Source: Megalobrama amblycephala (lineage: Eukaryota; Chordata; Actinopteri; Cypriniformes; Xenocyprididae). From it: DNA of 64,000 nt. The stretch is taken from contig NC_063054.1 of the NCBI RefSeq assembly GCF_018812025.1, positions 34,837,396 through 34,901,395 on the forward strand. The letters are read 5' to 3'. The translations under genes were made by a program, and so were the position numbers. The notes beneath the pieces were generated by a model. The model made no database searches, was not told the origin of the DNA, and saw only the letters and a program-made list of their open reading frames with translations. Numbering within the stretch: position 1 is the first letter of the stretch; every line of letters starts with the position of its first letter. This document shows, piece after piece, positions 10,916-21,398 of the stretch.

Positions 10916-11940
10916 AAATGTAATTCTCCATGTTTTGTTTTTCATTTCCCACCAAAGAAAGTGACCACACCACAAATTTAGCCCATGAGCAAAAGCAAAA
11001 CTGAGGTAAGCGATTTAATAGACAAGATAATATTTTAGTTCACCTCAAAATCAGTTTCATCAAGCCAGGCTTAAGAAGTAGCCTGCTTATGACTCAGAAA
11101 TACTGTACTATTCAGTGGGATTTGGATTTTGGAATGTGAATTGGTATATATTGACATGAAAACACATTGTAATTTAATGTCAATATGAAATATGCTGATA
11201 TACTATTAATAATTTCCCCCTCTTTTCATTTTGTAGAATGTAAGTTTCAACTACATAATTTTATTTGGCAATATAGAGTGCTGCAGTCATTATTTTAGTA
11301 TAGGCCAACCTGGAAGTTCCCTCGACACCCAATATGATTTTTCTATTGGCTTTTGGATTATTGCAGAAAATGAGCTCTGTGACCAAAACAAGTTTATGAT
11401 TCTTACGTGTTTTGTTCATCATGATAATCTTCATTCATTACAAATAAACAGAACTTTTATGAATTTTGAAGCCTAAATACAATCGGCAGAAGTCAAAAGC
11501 CAAACGTAGGCCATAAACAAACTACACCACGGTCACATGACTGCAGCATCACCATCACTAAACTTCCGACAACTCTTTCAGTCTATGTTTAAAAGCAAAG
11601 AGTGTGAAGATAGGAAGAGTGTGATTATATACACAACGAGGCTGTGAAAGTGGAGTAGTGTGTAGATGTAGATGTGTCTTCCTGTTCGGCCTGATGACGT
11701 TTAATGTCCCTGACAACCTCTGTAGTCCCATTTAGACACTTGTAAGCAAACCCTCTTTTACAAGACAAGTAAAAGCTTTAACAAATAACAAGAGGGTATT
11801 ACTGATGTGTATTGTAGAATAAAATGTGAGAATATCTTGAGCTTGTACTCACCAAAGACCTTATTTCTGCATTTAACCAAAACATGTTGACTTCAGGACG
11901 ATGGATCAGGAAGTGCTAAAATGCTAACTCGTTTCTGGAA
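10916..11940. other. Intergenic, no gene recognised
   Basis: Low-GC sequence. No coding domain, RNA gene or clear repeat structure was recognised. Confidence 0.4.
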
Positions 11941-12015
11941 TAGAGGGTATGCACGTGACGTCACCGTCGACCGTTACGACTGCGGTCACGCCCAATGAGT
12001 GGCAAAAGACTAAAG

Positions 12016-12212
12016 GGGCTCACACACTGGACGCGAAGCTCAGCGCCTCGCCACATCTTTAAAATTCGAACGCATTGTTTTCTATGGGTGTACGCACACC
12101 GGCGGCGACATTCGGCGCCCAGCTACAATTCATAAAAAAAAAAAAAAAAATGTGTTCGAATTTGAAAGACGTGTCGCGGCGCTGAGCTTCGCGTCCGGTG
12201 TGCGAGTCCCTT
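12016..12212. mobile_element. MITE with GCGAAGCTCAGCGC inverted ends
   Basis: The left arm (CACTGGACGCGAAGCTCAGC) and the right arm (GCGCTGAGCTTCGCGTCC) are inverted copies around a short centre with a poly-A run. No coding capacity. It lies between the host TIR and the DIRS element. Confidence 0.7.
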
Positions 12213-12462
12213 GAGCGGCAGCATTGGTTTTCAGCGTGAACGTCGCGAAAAACACACAAAACACATCCAAAACGGGAAAGAGCTTTGTGATTGACTGTAC
12301 AAATAGCTTTGACACAAACCCTGAGGTAGGCTGTGGGACAACGGGTCTTCGCAGGCCCGCTGTCAGGCGAAACTGGGTTTGCCCAAAAAAAAAAAAAAAA
12401 AAAGAATCCCAAAAAAAATATATGTTTTCGCCGTTTTCCCTATTAAATCCAGTCACGCAGCA

Positions 12463-12708
12463 GGTTCCCTTTCGATACTTCACTCGTACTGCGTATGGGG
12501 AAAAGTCTCCCTTTTTCCCCGTCACTGAAGCCTTTTTCAATAACGCAGTGTAACTGCACCGTCATTGGTTCACTCATAGACAAGTTGTTGAACCAATGGC
12601 GGCGCGGCATAGCTGCGCGACCTATGGTGAGAAAGCGCGCAAACTTTCCCGCCGAAATGGGCGGGGTTAAGTGCTATATAAGCAGGCGTTTCGCCATAGG
12701 ATTTCAGT
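12463..12708 (+). repeat. DIRS-1 left inverted terminal repeat
   Basis: Starts GTTCCCTTTCGATACTTCAC and contains a TATATAAG box near 12675, a likely promoter element. It is the inverse of 17929-18160 over more than 200 bp with few differences. Confidence 0.9.
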
Positions 12709-13111
12709 GTTTTCTCCTTCAGCGACGACTTCTACTTCTCCTCGCTGATCTCCGCCTGAAGCCGAAGAAGCTCGCCGCCTTCCAGAAGCTCTCGCCGCCG
12801 TCTGAAGAGGCTCCCGCAGCGGACTCAGCTGGACTCGCCGGACGGAGACAGCGCCCTCGCTGACTGCAGCCCGCAGCGCCGTCTTCGAGTCGCCGCCTCC
12901 CGCTTCCCGCTCCCGGCCGCTTCCTAGCGTGTCTCCTGCCGCCATCCGGCGCGCCTTCCTGAGGGCTTCTCCACGGCTTATTGCCGCTCTAAAGAGCGTA
13001 AACAGCGGTTTTCACCGCTCCATTGAGCTTCCGCGGCCCTCGCCGCTCTAAAAAGAGCCCCCCAATCGCCGTTATCACGGCGGCGGCGTTGATCCAATTG
13101 CCGCGCCACTC

Positions 13112-14560
13112 ATGTCGCACGTGCAGAGCCCTCTGCACGACGACGACGGTCACACCGAGTGCGTCGCTTGCCTGGGCAAGTCCCACGCTGACGGCGCGCT
13201 CGCTGGAGCCTCATGCCCGCACTGCGAGAGCATGAGTCTCGGTTCCCTGCGCTCGCGGGTCGCCTTCTTCACTGAAGGCGATCTCGCCGCTCGCGCCCTC
13301 CCGTCTCCTTCCTCCCGCGAGCCGGCAAGGAAGAGACAGCGGGGTAGAGCGGCCCAGCCCCCGCGTGCCTCGCCTTCTCCTCCAAGGGAACATTCTCTCG
13401 TCTTGTTCTCCCGACCCGAGCAGCGTCCCTCTGCCAATGCAAGCGACCTCGTCTCGTTTGGAGGATCGGACGACGAGCAGGATGACTCCATGTCCCTCGC
13501 TGCCTCCGAAGCAGAAGGTTGGGCTGGTGAGCCGGAAGATCCCGCTCCCCCACCTCCTTTGGAGCCCATTGAGCACGGCCAAGGCATGGATGCCGAATTA
13601 TTCCGTATCCTGTCCAGATCCGTGGAAGAGCTGGACCTCGAGTGGGCCCCTCCAGAGGAGCCTTCTCGCAGCCGCCTGGACGAATGGTTCCTCCCAGGCC
13701 GCCGCCAAGCGCCTCGCCAGCGCTCAGCTCCCTTCTTCCCCGAGGTCCACGAGGAGCTCACTAAATCGTGGCGCGCTCCGTACTCCGCCCGCCTCCACAC
13801 GACGCATCGCTCTGCCCTCACCGCCGTCGACGGCACCGAGGAGAAGGGATACGAGCATCTGCCACCCCTAGATGAAGCGGTGGCTGCTCACCTCTGCCCT
13901 CCCGCGGCTGTGGGATGGAAGACGAAGAGGGCCCTTCCTTCCAAGCCCTGCCGGACCACATCCACTCTGGCTGGACGGGCCTACACCTCGGCGGGCCAGG
14001 CTGCCTCTGCGCTCCATACTATGGCCATATTCCAGGTCTTCCAGGCCAAACTCCTCCGCTCGCTGGATGAGTCTGGAATAGATGCACCGGCCTTCAAGGA
14101 CCTCCGCAGCGCCACCGATCTAGCCCTGCGAGCCACGAAGGCTACGGCCCAGGCCATTGGCCGCTCAATGGCCAGCCTGGTAGTGTTGGAGCGCCACCTG
14201 TGGCTCAACTTGACGGAGATCAAGGACCTGGACAAGACGGCCTTCCTGGACGCTCCGGTCTCACCCTCCGGTCTCTTTGGGCCAGCAGTGGATGGCTTTA
14301 CTGAGCGCTTCACCGCGGCGCAGAAGTCGTCTCAGGCTATGAGACACCTTCTGCCCAAGCGCTCCAGCTCCGCTTCTGCTTCCAGCCGCCCCAGGACTGC
14401 GCCGGCTCAGCAGAACAAGCCAACACCACCCGCCGTCCAGGCAGCGCCACCTAAGGAGCACCGCCAGCGCTCGCGCCCTGCGAAGCCCCCTCCCTTCCCG
14501 AGACGCCAGGGACCGCGGCCCAAGATTGTGCTGGACCCGGTGACTTCGAAGACGTCCTGA
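13112..14560 (+). CDS. DIRS-1 ORF1, gag-like protein
   Basis: 482 aa. Near the N-terminus a Cys/His cluster (C17, C20, H25, C35, C38; core CVACLGKSHADGAL) looks like the zinc-binding motif of fish DIRS gag proteins. The middle is acidic and Pro/Ser-rich (DDEQDDSMSL, PEDPAPPPPLEP). A predicted helical region follows at about 290-410, and the C-terminus is basic and rich in Pro, Arg and Lys, which would suit nucleic-acid binding. The ATG lies after a GC-rich leader of about 400 bp and precedes SHVQSPLHDD. The frame is fully open. The role as structural protein of the particle is inferred from position and family. Confidence 0.85.
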   Translation: MSHVQSPLHDDDGHTECVACLGKSHADGALAGASCPHCESMSLGSLRSRVAFFTEGDLAARALPSPSSREPARKRQRGRAAQPPRASPSPPREHSLVLFSRPEQRPSANASDLVSFGGSDDEQDDSMSLAASEAEGWAGEPEDPAPPPPLEPIEHGQGMDAELFRILSRSVEELDLEWAPPEEPSRSRLDEWFLPGRRQAPRQRSAPFFPEVHEELTKSWRAPYSARLHTTHRSALTAVDGTEEKGYEHLPPLDEAVAAHLCPPAAVGWKTKRALPSKPCRTTSTLAGRAYTSAGQAASALHTMAIFQVFQAKLLRSLDESGIDAPAFKDLRSATDLALRATKATAQAIGRSMASLVVLERHLWLNLTEIKDLDKTAFLDAPVSPSGLFGPAVDGFTERFTAAQKSSQAMRHLLPKRSSSASASSRPRTAPAQQNKPTPPAVQAAPPKEHRQRSRPAKPPPFPRRQGPRPKIVLDPVTSKTS

Positions 14561-14579
14561 TCTCTCAAAAAGGAAGAGG

Positions 14580-16650
14580 ATGGGGGATTGTCTCGTTGCG
14601 ACCGGACCACCCCAAAAGCTCCTGCGTGCAGTTTCCTCTCCGCCTCGTTTAATTCCGGGCATGGGAAACATGCTTCATGCTGTAGCTGGGCCCACACTTG
14701 TTGCGCCCACTCAAAACGTTTTCACGGCGAACACTATTTTACTTCATCAAAAAGAGAGCAAATTTCCTCTTCCTCCTCTCTCGGTGTGCGGCCCCCTCTC
14801 CGACGGCCTGCCATCCGATGTCATTCAACCCCTTGTCACTCGGGCCGAGGCTTGGCAAGCCATCCCCGATGTGTCAGAATGGATCCTGGGGATCGTAACT
14901 CAGGGCTACTCGCTCCAATTTGCACGACGGCCCCCTCGCTTCGGCGGGGTGCTTCAAACCTTGGTGAACCCGGACGACGCTCACGTCCTCCGTGCCGAGG
15001 TTATGACAATGCTAAGAAAGGGAGCTGTGGAAATAGTTCCCCCTGTGGAGCGCGAGTCGGGCTTTTACAGCCGCTACTTCCTGGTCCCCAAGAAGGATGG
15101 CGGTCTCAGACCCATCCTAGATCTCAGACTTTTGAATCGCTCCCTCATGAGACGGAAGTTCAAAATGCTGACGCTGAAGCAGATCCTCGCGCACATTTGC
15201 CCCGAGGACTGGTTCTGTTCGCTGGACCTGAAGGATGCGTATTTTCACATCCAGATAGCCCCCCTTCACAGGCGATTCTTGAGATTCGCATTCGAGGGGG
15301 TGGCGTACCAATATACGGTCCTGCCCTTCGGGCTGTCTCTGGCTCCTCGCACTTTCACCAAGTGCATGAACGCGGTTCTAAATTAGAACCGGGTTCTAAA
15401 TTATCTCGACGACTGGCTCATCCTAGCCCGTTCGCGAGCCGAGCTGGAACACCACAGATCCGTGCTCCTCAGCCATCTGCAATGCCTGGGTCTCAGGGTC
15501 AACTTAGCCAAGAGCTCGCTGTGCCCCAGCCAACAAATTTCGTTTCTGGGGGCAGTCTTAGACTCAGTCCGTATGACGGCAGTAGTCTCGTCAGAGCGCG
15601 CTCTGGCGATTCAGCAGCTCGCGGCCTCGGTCAAGAACAAAGCCTATCTCCCTCTGAAGCTTTTCCAGAGGTTGCTAGGGTTGATGGCTTCCGCCTCTCC
15701 AGTGCTACAGCTCGGCCTTCTTCGGATGCAGCCTCTGCAGTACTGGTTGAAGTTCCGGGTTCCTCAAGGTCAATCGGGCCTGTCTTCTAGCCCTGAAACC
15801 TTGGTTGAACCCTGCCTGGTTCAGTCTTGGAGTACCCCTGCAGGCGATCTCACGAAGGACGGTGCTCTCAACGGACGCCTCCAACTCGGGTTGGGGCGCT
15901 GTGTGCGAGGGCAGACCGGCCTTCGGCTCGTGGAGTCACGAGGAAAGCCGTCTACACATCAACTGTCTAGAGATGCTAGCAGTGATGAAAGCCCTTCAAG
16001 CTTTTCAGGCTCACTTGACAGGACGCCATGTCTTAGTCCAATCGGACAGCATGACAGTGGTGTCATACATAAACCATCAGGGAGGTCTCTCGTCCAGCCG
16101 CTTGTGCGCTCTGGCGAAACGTCTTCTGATATGGGCTCTGCCAAGACTTCAGTCACTCAGAGCGACTGGCAAGACCAATCTGGGCGCGGACATGTTGTCA
16201 CGGAGCAACATCCCCTCAGACGAGTGGATGCTCCACCCCCAGACGGTTCTCACGATTTGGGAGTTCTTCGGGAAAGCGGACATAGATCTCTTCGCCTCAG
16301 AAGACAACTCTCACTGCCCAACATTTTTCTCGAAGAAGGTCGATGCTCTGGCCCACGCATGGCCCAGCACGCTCCTTTATGCTTTTCCTCCGATCGCACT
16401 GATCCCTCAGGTCATCAGGCGCATCAGAGAAGACCAACACAGAGTCCTTCTGGTGGCCCCGCTCTAGAGGAGCCAAGTCTGGTCCTCGGAGCTGTTCAAG
16501 CTCTCCACGAGAGCCCCCTGGCCGATTCCCCTGAGACGGGATCTCCTCTCTCAGGCAAACAGAACGATCTGGCACCCACAGCCAGAGCTCTGGGCTCCAC
16601 ACCTCTGGTCCCTCGATGGGAGCCGACTAACCTTCCCGGGGACGTTCTAA
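14580..16650 (+). pseudogene. DIRS-1 reverse transcriptase / RNase H region, disrupted
   Basis: The open part 14580-15386 has RT blocks [18 protein letters not shown] and LDLKDAYFHIQI, then AYQYTVLPFGLSLAPRTF. It then hits a stop inside a perfect 17-nt palindrome (15374-15390) that replaces a short segment. RT resumes at once with the catalytic LNYLDDWLILA (from about 15396). A frameshift near 15770-15790 moves the frame, and RNase H follows at 15805-16467 (LSTDASNSGWGA, NCLEMLAV, VQSDSMTVVSYINHQGG). A TAG at 16465-16467 interrupts the tail, which otherwise runs to the TAA at 16648-16650. So there are three lesions. The catalytic YLDD and the RNase H acidic residues are present but cannot be joined in one product. 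Confidence 0.88.
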
Positions 16651-17618
16651 ATACCATTTCTCAGGCAAGAGCCCCGTCCACGAGACGCCTCTACACTCAA
16701 AAATGGTCGGTCTTTGTTGAATGGTGTTCCTCACGCAACATAGACCCTGTGGAGAGTGACGTATCCTTCATACTGTCTTTCCTCCAAGAGCGTTTGGATA
16801 TGGAGCGCGCCCCTTCAACGCTTAAAGTTTACGTGGCAGCCATCGCAGCGTTCCATGCTCCTATTGCCGGCCAATCAGTGGGGCGAAACGGCCTTGTAGT
16901 CCGTTTCTTAACGGGTTCTAGGCGATTAAATCCACCTCGTCCCCTTACTGTGCCCACTTGGGACCTTTCTCTGGTCCTCAGGGCCCTAAAGGGCAAACCC
17001 TTCGAGCCGCTGCATTCAGCTGACCTCAGGTCCCTGACGCTAAAAAACGCTCTGCTACTTGCGCTAGCATCGGTCAAGCGTGTTGGCGATTTGCAGGCCC
17101 TCTCTGTAAGCCCTGCATGCCTCGAATTCGGACCTAATGATTCTAAGGTCATTCTGAAACCCAGGCATGGCTACGTTCCCAAAGTGCTCTCAACTCCGTT
17201 TAGAGCTCAGGTCATCTCACTTTCCGCTCTTCCTTCCTCTACGGATGAACGAGAGTTGGAATTACTCTGCCCTGTCAGGGCATTGAGGACTTATGTGGAG
17301 CGATCTCAGCCTTTCAGGCAGTCGGATCAGCTCCTTGTTTGTTTTGGTGGCCGCACCAAGGGGTCTCCGGTCTCAAAACAACGTCTCTCACGTTGGATAG
17401 TCGACGCCATTAATCTGTGTTACTCCTCCCTGGGTGCTGAATGCCCCATAGGAGTCAGAGCTCATTCCACTAGGGGAATGGCTTCCTCATGGGCTTGGTC
17501 CAACGGAGTTTCCATAAAAGACATCTGTGAGGCAGCCGGCTGGTCTTCGCCGTCCACTTTTGTCAGGTTCTACCATCTTGATGTCCCGACCTTACAAGCT
17601 CGGGTTCTTTCAGTGTGA
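16359..17618 (+). CDS. DIRS-1 tyrosine recombinase (start uncertain)
   Basis: This ORF overlaps the end of the RT/RNase H region in another frame, the usual DIRS arrangement. The frame is open much further upstream (at least from 15462), so 16359 is just a plausible ATG. The recognisable domain begins near 16670 with an N-terminal SAM-like part (STRRLYTQKWSVFVEWC, PSTLKVYVAAIAAF). The catalytic part has Arg in KRVGDLQAL (17079-17081), HSTRG giving H-x-x-R (His 17463-17465, Arg 17472-17474) and the nucleophile Tyr in VRFYHLD (17571-17573). It would insert the circular cDNA without making a target duplication. All catalytic residues are intact. Confidence 0.88.
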   Translation: MAQHAPLCFSSDRTDPSGHQAHQRRPTQSPSGGPALEEPSLVLGAVQALHESPLADSPETGSPLSGKQNDLAPTARALGSTPLVPRWEPTNLPGDVLNTISQARAPSTRRLYTQKWSVFVEWCSSRNIDPVESDVSFILSFLQERLDMERAPSTLKVYVAAIAAFHAPIAGQSVGRNGLVVRFLTGSRRLNPPRPLTVPTWDLSLVLRALKGKPFEPLHSADLRSLTLKNALLLALASVKRVGDLQALSVSPACLEFGPNDSKVILKPRHGYVPKVLSTPFRAQVISLSALPSSTDERELELLCPVRALRTYVERSQPFRQSDQLLVCFGGRTKGSPVSKQRLSRWIVDAINLCYSSLGAECPIGVRAHSTRGMASSWAWSNGVSIKDICEAAGWSSPSTFVRFYHLDVPTLQARVLSV

Positions 17619-17783
17619 TTGGCGGCCCCTTATGAGTTCCGCCTCACGCCGTTATAGGATTCATTTCCTTGTAGTGTAACAAGGGATACGGCGGCTTTGC
17701 CTTCTTACTTGTTTCCCTGGTCCCCTCCTGGCGTCCGAAACAAGTTTTGTCGTTCCCTGCCGTGGCACGGCGCGGTTGAATTC

Positions 17784-17860
17784 GTTCCCCATACGCAGTA
17801 CGAGTGAAGTATCGAAAGGGAACGTACTCGGTTACTAACGTAACCTCGGTTCCCTGAGAT
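17784..17860 (+). repeat. DIRS-1 internal complementary region
   Basis: The first half (to AAC at 17821-17823) is the inverse of the element's left end. The second half (GTACTCGGTTACTAACGTAA onward) is the inverse of its right end. It therefore equals the complement of the two ends joined, the template thought to guide circle formation in DIRS1. Confidence 0.9.
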
Positions 17861-17928
17861 ACGGAACGAGTACTGCGTTACTTGACGTGCCACGAGGCTG
17901 CGGCTCAGAGTCGTCGCTTCAGTCGATT

Positions 17929-18201
17929 GCCACTGAAATCCTATGGCGAAACGCCTGCTTATATAGCACTTAAAAACCGCCCATTTCGGCGGGAAAGTTT
18001 GCGCGCTTTCTCGCCATAGGTCGCGCAGCTATGCCGCGCCGCCATTGGTTCAACAACTTGTCTATGAGTGAACCAATGACGGTGCAGTTACACTGCGTTA
18101 TTGAAAAAGGCTTCAGTGACGGGGAAAAAGGGAGACTTTTCCCCATACGCAGTACGAGTGAAGTATCTCAGGGAACCGAGGTTACGTTAGTAACCGAGTA
18201 C
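17929..18201 (+). repeat. DIRS-1 right inverted terminal repeat with terminal hairpins
   Basis: The inverse of the left repeat, with a right-end extension that adds GGTTAC-N4-GTAACC (18180-18195). The same hairpin is found in the internal complementary region at 17830-17845. Confidence 0.88.
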
Positions 18202-18273
18202 GTTCTTTTGCCACTCAGTCCAGCTGAGGGAGCGCGCTTTCGGCGGGAAAGTGACGTCGATGCATACCCTCTA

Positions 18274-19669
18274 TTTGGCCTACAAAAATACGTTATGATG
18301 ATAATACACAGACACGTCAGAAAAAGTGCTTCAATCAAGAATTATTTTTCTGAATTAGTAGGCTTACACTAAAAACGGTTGTTTAAACTCTTCAAATGTT
18401 TAAATGTTTGACTTCAAGGCACATATAGGCTGTGCTGGACACAGGAGACCCAAGTTTAAATCCTGCTCGAGCCTCAAATTCATTTGAATTACTTACAACA
18501 AAACAAGTCCTTAAAAATAAACTGTTGAAAATGTTTTCTCAGTTTAGTTAAGTTCATTACATGTTTTATTCGGATAGAGTCCTTCTATAAACCCACAAAA
18601 TGCCAGTCAAGGACCTGATTTTGGTGCACCATGGTTTATTTTAACTAGATGAATTTAATATTATAATCTATATGAATGTATAATGTAAAATGGTTAGGTT
18701 GTTATCTCAAAATGAAAAGTAAGCATTCACTGTAATCTCATGAAACTAGGAATTTGAAAATGACATTTAATATAGTTGTCTCACTGAATAACATTGTCGT
18801 CGCTGTGATACATCAACTGCCCATTTGTACTGTATACATAGCCTACATATAAATAATTGTGTGCATTATGTGAAGAACCTTTCCTTTGATTTTAACCTCT
18901 TTCCAACTGGTATACACAGAACACTTTGAAACCTGTTATATATTAAAACTCATTATCAGATATATATTTGTGAATTAACATTTTGCTGCAATTGCTCACT
19001 TTTGATCTTGTTTGATCTTCCATAAATGTCACTCAATCATACTGCACACACACACACACACACACACACGATACAAAAAGTTATGATGCAATGTTTGTGT
19101 TTAGTCTGCAACAGAACCCAGGAGACTTATTATCATTTCTCACTCTTAATGACAGTGTGAGTCTCAAAGGCTCTCACCGTTGAAAGTCATTTGTCCAGTT
19201 TTATGATGAAACAGGTTCCAGAGTGGTTAACTGTCACATCTCAGATCAAATCAACCCATTATCCTTACAGATACAGATAAAGTATTACTAGTCATTAGCT
19301 TTTTATTCTTTATATGGAAGACACTTTTGATTGTGTGTGTATTTTAGAAACTATGGTTGATGTATTGCTAATGGTCATTGATTTACATTTGCTTCCATCT
19401 AAATCATTACAAAAGACTGAAAGATCCTTCAACAGGCTTATGACAGGCCAAAAATAAATTTTATTGGGAGTTTAAGAAAACTTAAATAAGCAAAAGTTTT
19501 AATCATACTCGGACTAGTGGGTAATAAAAATGCAATTAAATCTTCACTCTAACGGATGAAAATTACAATATTATTATTAAACCTGCACAAGTGCAAAAAG
19601 TTATTATAAATGTATATATACACATTTATATATAATTCAATGTCTAATAAAGGTTATATAATTTCATAT
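18274..19669. other. Intergenic with a (CA)n tract, no gene recognised
   Basis: AT-rich. A (CA)n microsatellite lies at 19045-19069. A short stretch near 18440-18475 (GACCCAAGTTTAAATCC) resembles a Pol III B box, but there is no convincing A box. No coding domain was recognised. Confidence 0.5.
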
Positions 19670-20704
19670 TCATTCAAATGTCAAGGTGTGTGACTCATTG
19701 AAGCCACAGATATAAGCGGATATGAGAGTCTTAAAGGCCTTCTGAAAGCGAGGGTAGAAGAAACCATAGATCAAGGGGTTACAGGTGGAGTTAAAGTATC
19801 CAAACCAAACTAAAGCATCAAAAACAACACCAGGAGTCACAAAATTAAGGAAAGGATCAATAGCAGTGGCGGTAAAAAAAGGCAGCCAGCAGAGATAAAA
19901 AACACCCATAACAATGGCCAGAGTTTTAGCTGCTTTTCTCTCTCTCTGTGAAGAGGTTTGGCAATTACCGCCTACACTGGGGGCAACGGACACTTTCTCT
20001 GACAGAACCTTTGCATGTTTTTTCACAACATTGAAAATGCTCAAGTACAGAGAGCTCATGATAGTTCCTGGAATTAGGAACACAAAAAGTGCACAAATTA
20101 AGCCCCATTCTTTGTTAAAAAATAGAACACAGCTACCAAAACATGAAATCTGCAATATGAGTTCTTCCAAACCAATGTTGTTTACCCCTGAAAACACAAC
20201 AGAGAAGCTGTATACAAATGAAAACAGCCATGTGAAGACAATAAATACAGCCACAGTGTTGTTTGTGACTCTCATTTTATACCTTAAAGGATCACAAATG
20301 GCCCAGTACCTGTCAATAGCTATTAAACTGAGATGCAGTATGGAAGAGATACTGAAAGTCATGTCCAAACTAGAATGCACTTTACACACAACGTCTCCCA
20401 GATACCAGCAGCCTTCAACAGATCGCACCATGCTGTACGGCATGACCAAAGAGCCCAGCAGACAATCACAAGCTGCCAGAGATTGAACGATCATGTGAGT
20501 TGGAGACTGCAGCTGTTTGAAGTGAGAGATGGAGATGATGATCAGCAGATTCCCAAAAACTGTTGTGAGGATCATCAGCACCATGAAAACATACATTGCC
20601 ACTTTAAGGACAGTAAGACGATGAGCTCTTGGACAGGAGTCTGGCAGCAGTGGATAGCAGAGAAACACATTCTCAGAGTAAATGTCTGTTTCATTTGAAA
20701 TCAT
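19670..20704 (-). CDS. Trace amine-associated receptor, paralog C
   Basis: 344 aa from the ATG that aligns with paralogs A and B (before ISNETDIYSEN). D114, the DRY box (AIDRYWAIC), CWLP and NSTCNPLIY are intact. TM4 to TM5 differs most from A/B: FVYSFSVVFSGVNNIG, KEWGLICALFVFLIPG and SLYLSIFNVVKKHAK, the last in intracellular loop 3. The frame stays open 58 codons further upstream to an ATG at 20878, giving a hydrophobic extension that begins MGMYCIYIHL. A similar in-frame extension exists in paralog D. I keep the conserved ATG because A and E have stops in the same leader. TM3 (SSILHLSLIAIDRYW) is identical to that of paralog D. Confidence 0.93.
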   Translation of the reverse strand: MISNETDIYSENVFLCYPLLPDSCPRAHRLTVLKVAMYVFMVLMILTTVFGNLLIIISISHFKQLQSPTHMIVQSLAACDCLLGSLVMPYSMVRSVEGCWYLGDVVCKVHSSLDMTFSISSILHLSLIAIDRYWAICDPLRYKMRVTNNTVAVFIVFTWLFSFVYSFSVVFSGVNNIGLEELILQISCFGSCVLFFNKEWGLICALFVFLIPGTIMSSLYLSIFNVVKKHAKVLSEKVSVAPSVGGNCQTSSQRERKAAKTLAIVMGVFYLCWLPFFTATAIDPFLNFVTPGVVFDALVWFGYFNSTCNPLIYGFFYPRFQKAFKTLISAYICGFNESHTLTFE

Positions 20705-20926
20705 CACGTCGGCCCGAGATAATGACTTACATGCAGGAATAAAATACAATATTAATTTGGTAAATGTAAAAAGACACACAAAAATTGACCAAATTGAGCT
20801 CAGAATTATTTCATAAATAATGATACGGTAAAGACAAATATCCAAAGAAAGATGAATATAAATACAGTACATGCCCACACAATATAGACTAATTTGTTAA
20901 CTGGACTCAGAGCAGTTCAGTCTTGT

Positions 20927-20941
20927 TCATATATACTCTCA
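20927..20941 (-). promoter_or_regulatory. Putative TATA-box core promoter of TAAR paralog C
   Basis: The minus strand reads GAGAGTATATATGAAC about 225 bp before the chosen ATG. The surrounding 110 bp match the upstream regions of D and E closely, including an upstream block with GGGTTAC and ATGGACAG. Confidence 0.6.
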
Positions 20942-20949
20942 GATTTGAG

Positions 20950-21338
20950 GTAACCCCCTACAACTGTCCATGTAACCCATAGTTACAAAAACAACATGAA
21001 CTCAAGAGATTAAAATGAAAATAAAAAACTTTCTGTCCTGTAATGGAGGTTAAGGTTGCCCCCTAGCTCCTGAAAGATATTACTAAATGGGGTTGGGGCT
21101 ACTGTGCCTTAAACATTTTTATTTATTGGTTTAAAAAGTAGTAAAATAGGCATTATTCATTAAATTGTTTATATCATTGTAGTATTGGAGTGACCACTAG
21201 ACTCTCTCTCTCTCACACACACACACATACAATCCATCCCTTTATATAGGCTACCTCTTTGGAGGGCACTGAAGTGTTTAATCATTTTCAACATATATTT
21301 TTAATAAAAATAACTCTATAAATGTGTTCCAAATGACA
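20950..21338. other. Intergenic, no gene recognised
   Basis: Upstream flank of paralog C with a short CT/CA microsatellite at 21200-21232. Nothing else was recognised. Confidence 0.4.
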
Positions 21339-21398
21339 CTTCCCAGATAGCAACTTTGTGCCGGCCCAAATCCAGCCCACATCTGCCATGCATGGCAG

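Larger units (their letters stand above)
12463..18204 (+). mobile_element. DIRS-type tyrosine-recombinase retrotransposon, DIRS-1 (full structure)
   Basis: An approximately 5.7-kb element with all DIRS hallmarks: inverted terminal repeats (12463-12708 and 17929-18201), an internal complementary region at 17784-17860, and gag, RT/RNase H and tyrosine-recombinase regions in order. GTT is present at both outer edges (12463-12465 and 18202-18204), and a single AAC (its complement) sits at the joint inside the internal complementary region (17821-17823), as expected from a circular intermediate. The GC content is far above the flanks. The RT region is broken, so this copy could move only with help. 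Confidence 0.93.
11941..18273. mobile_element. TIR element that hosts the DIRS insertion
   Basis: The sequence left of the DIRS element begins TAGAGGGTATGCA followed by GACGTCAC and later GAGTGGCAAAAGA. The sequence right of it (18205-18273) is the inverse: TTTTGCCACTC, then GTGACGTCGATGCATACC and CTCTA. The DIRS element and a smaller MITE (12016-12212) therefore sit inside an older TIR-bearing element. No target duplication was recognised. Confidence 0.6.

Noticed and set aside
13150..13836. Minus-strand ORFs opposite DIRS-1 gag
   Set aside because: GC-rich coding sequence leaves the other frames open; no domains.
15462..16358. Upstream part of the long recombinase frame as real protein
   Set aside because: To about 15770 this frame encodes RT, and beyond that it is out of frame with RNase H; it is open but likely not part of the recombinase.
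18430..18480. tRNA gene or SINE suggested by GACCCAAGTTTAAATCC
   Set aside because: Only a B-box-like string is present; there is no A box at the right distance, no cloverleaf and no SINE tail.
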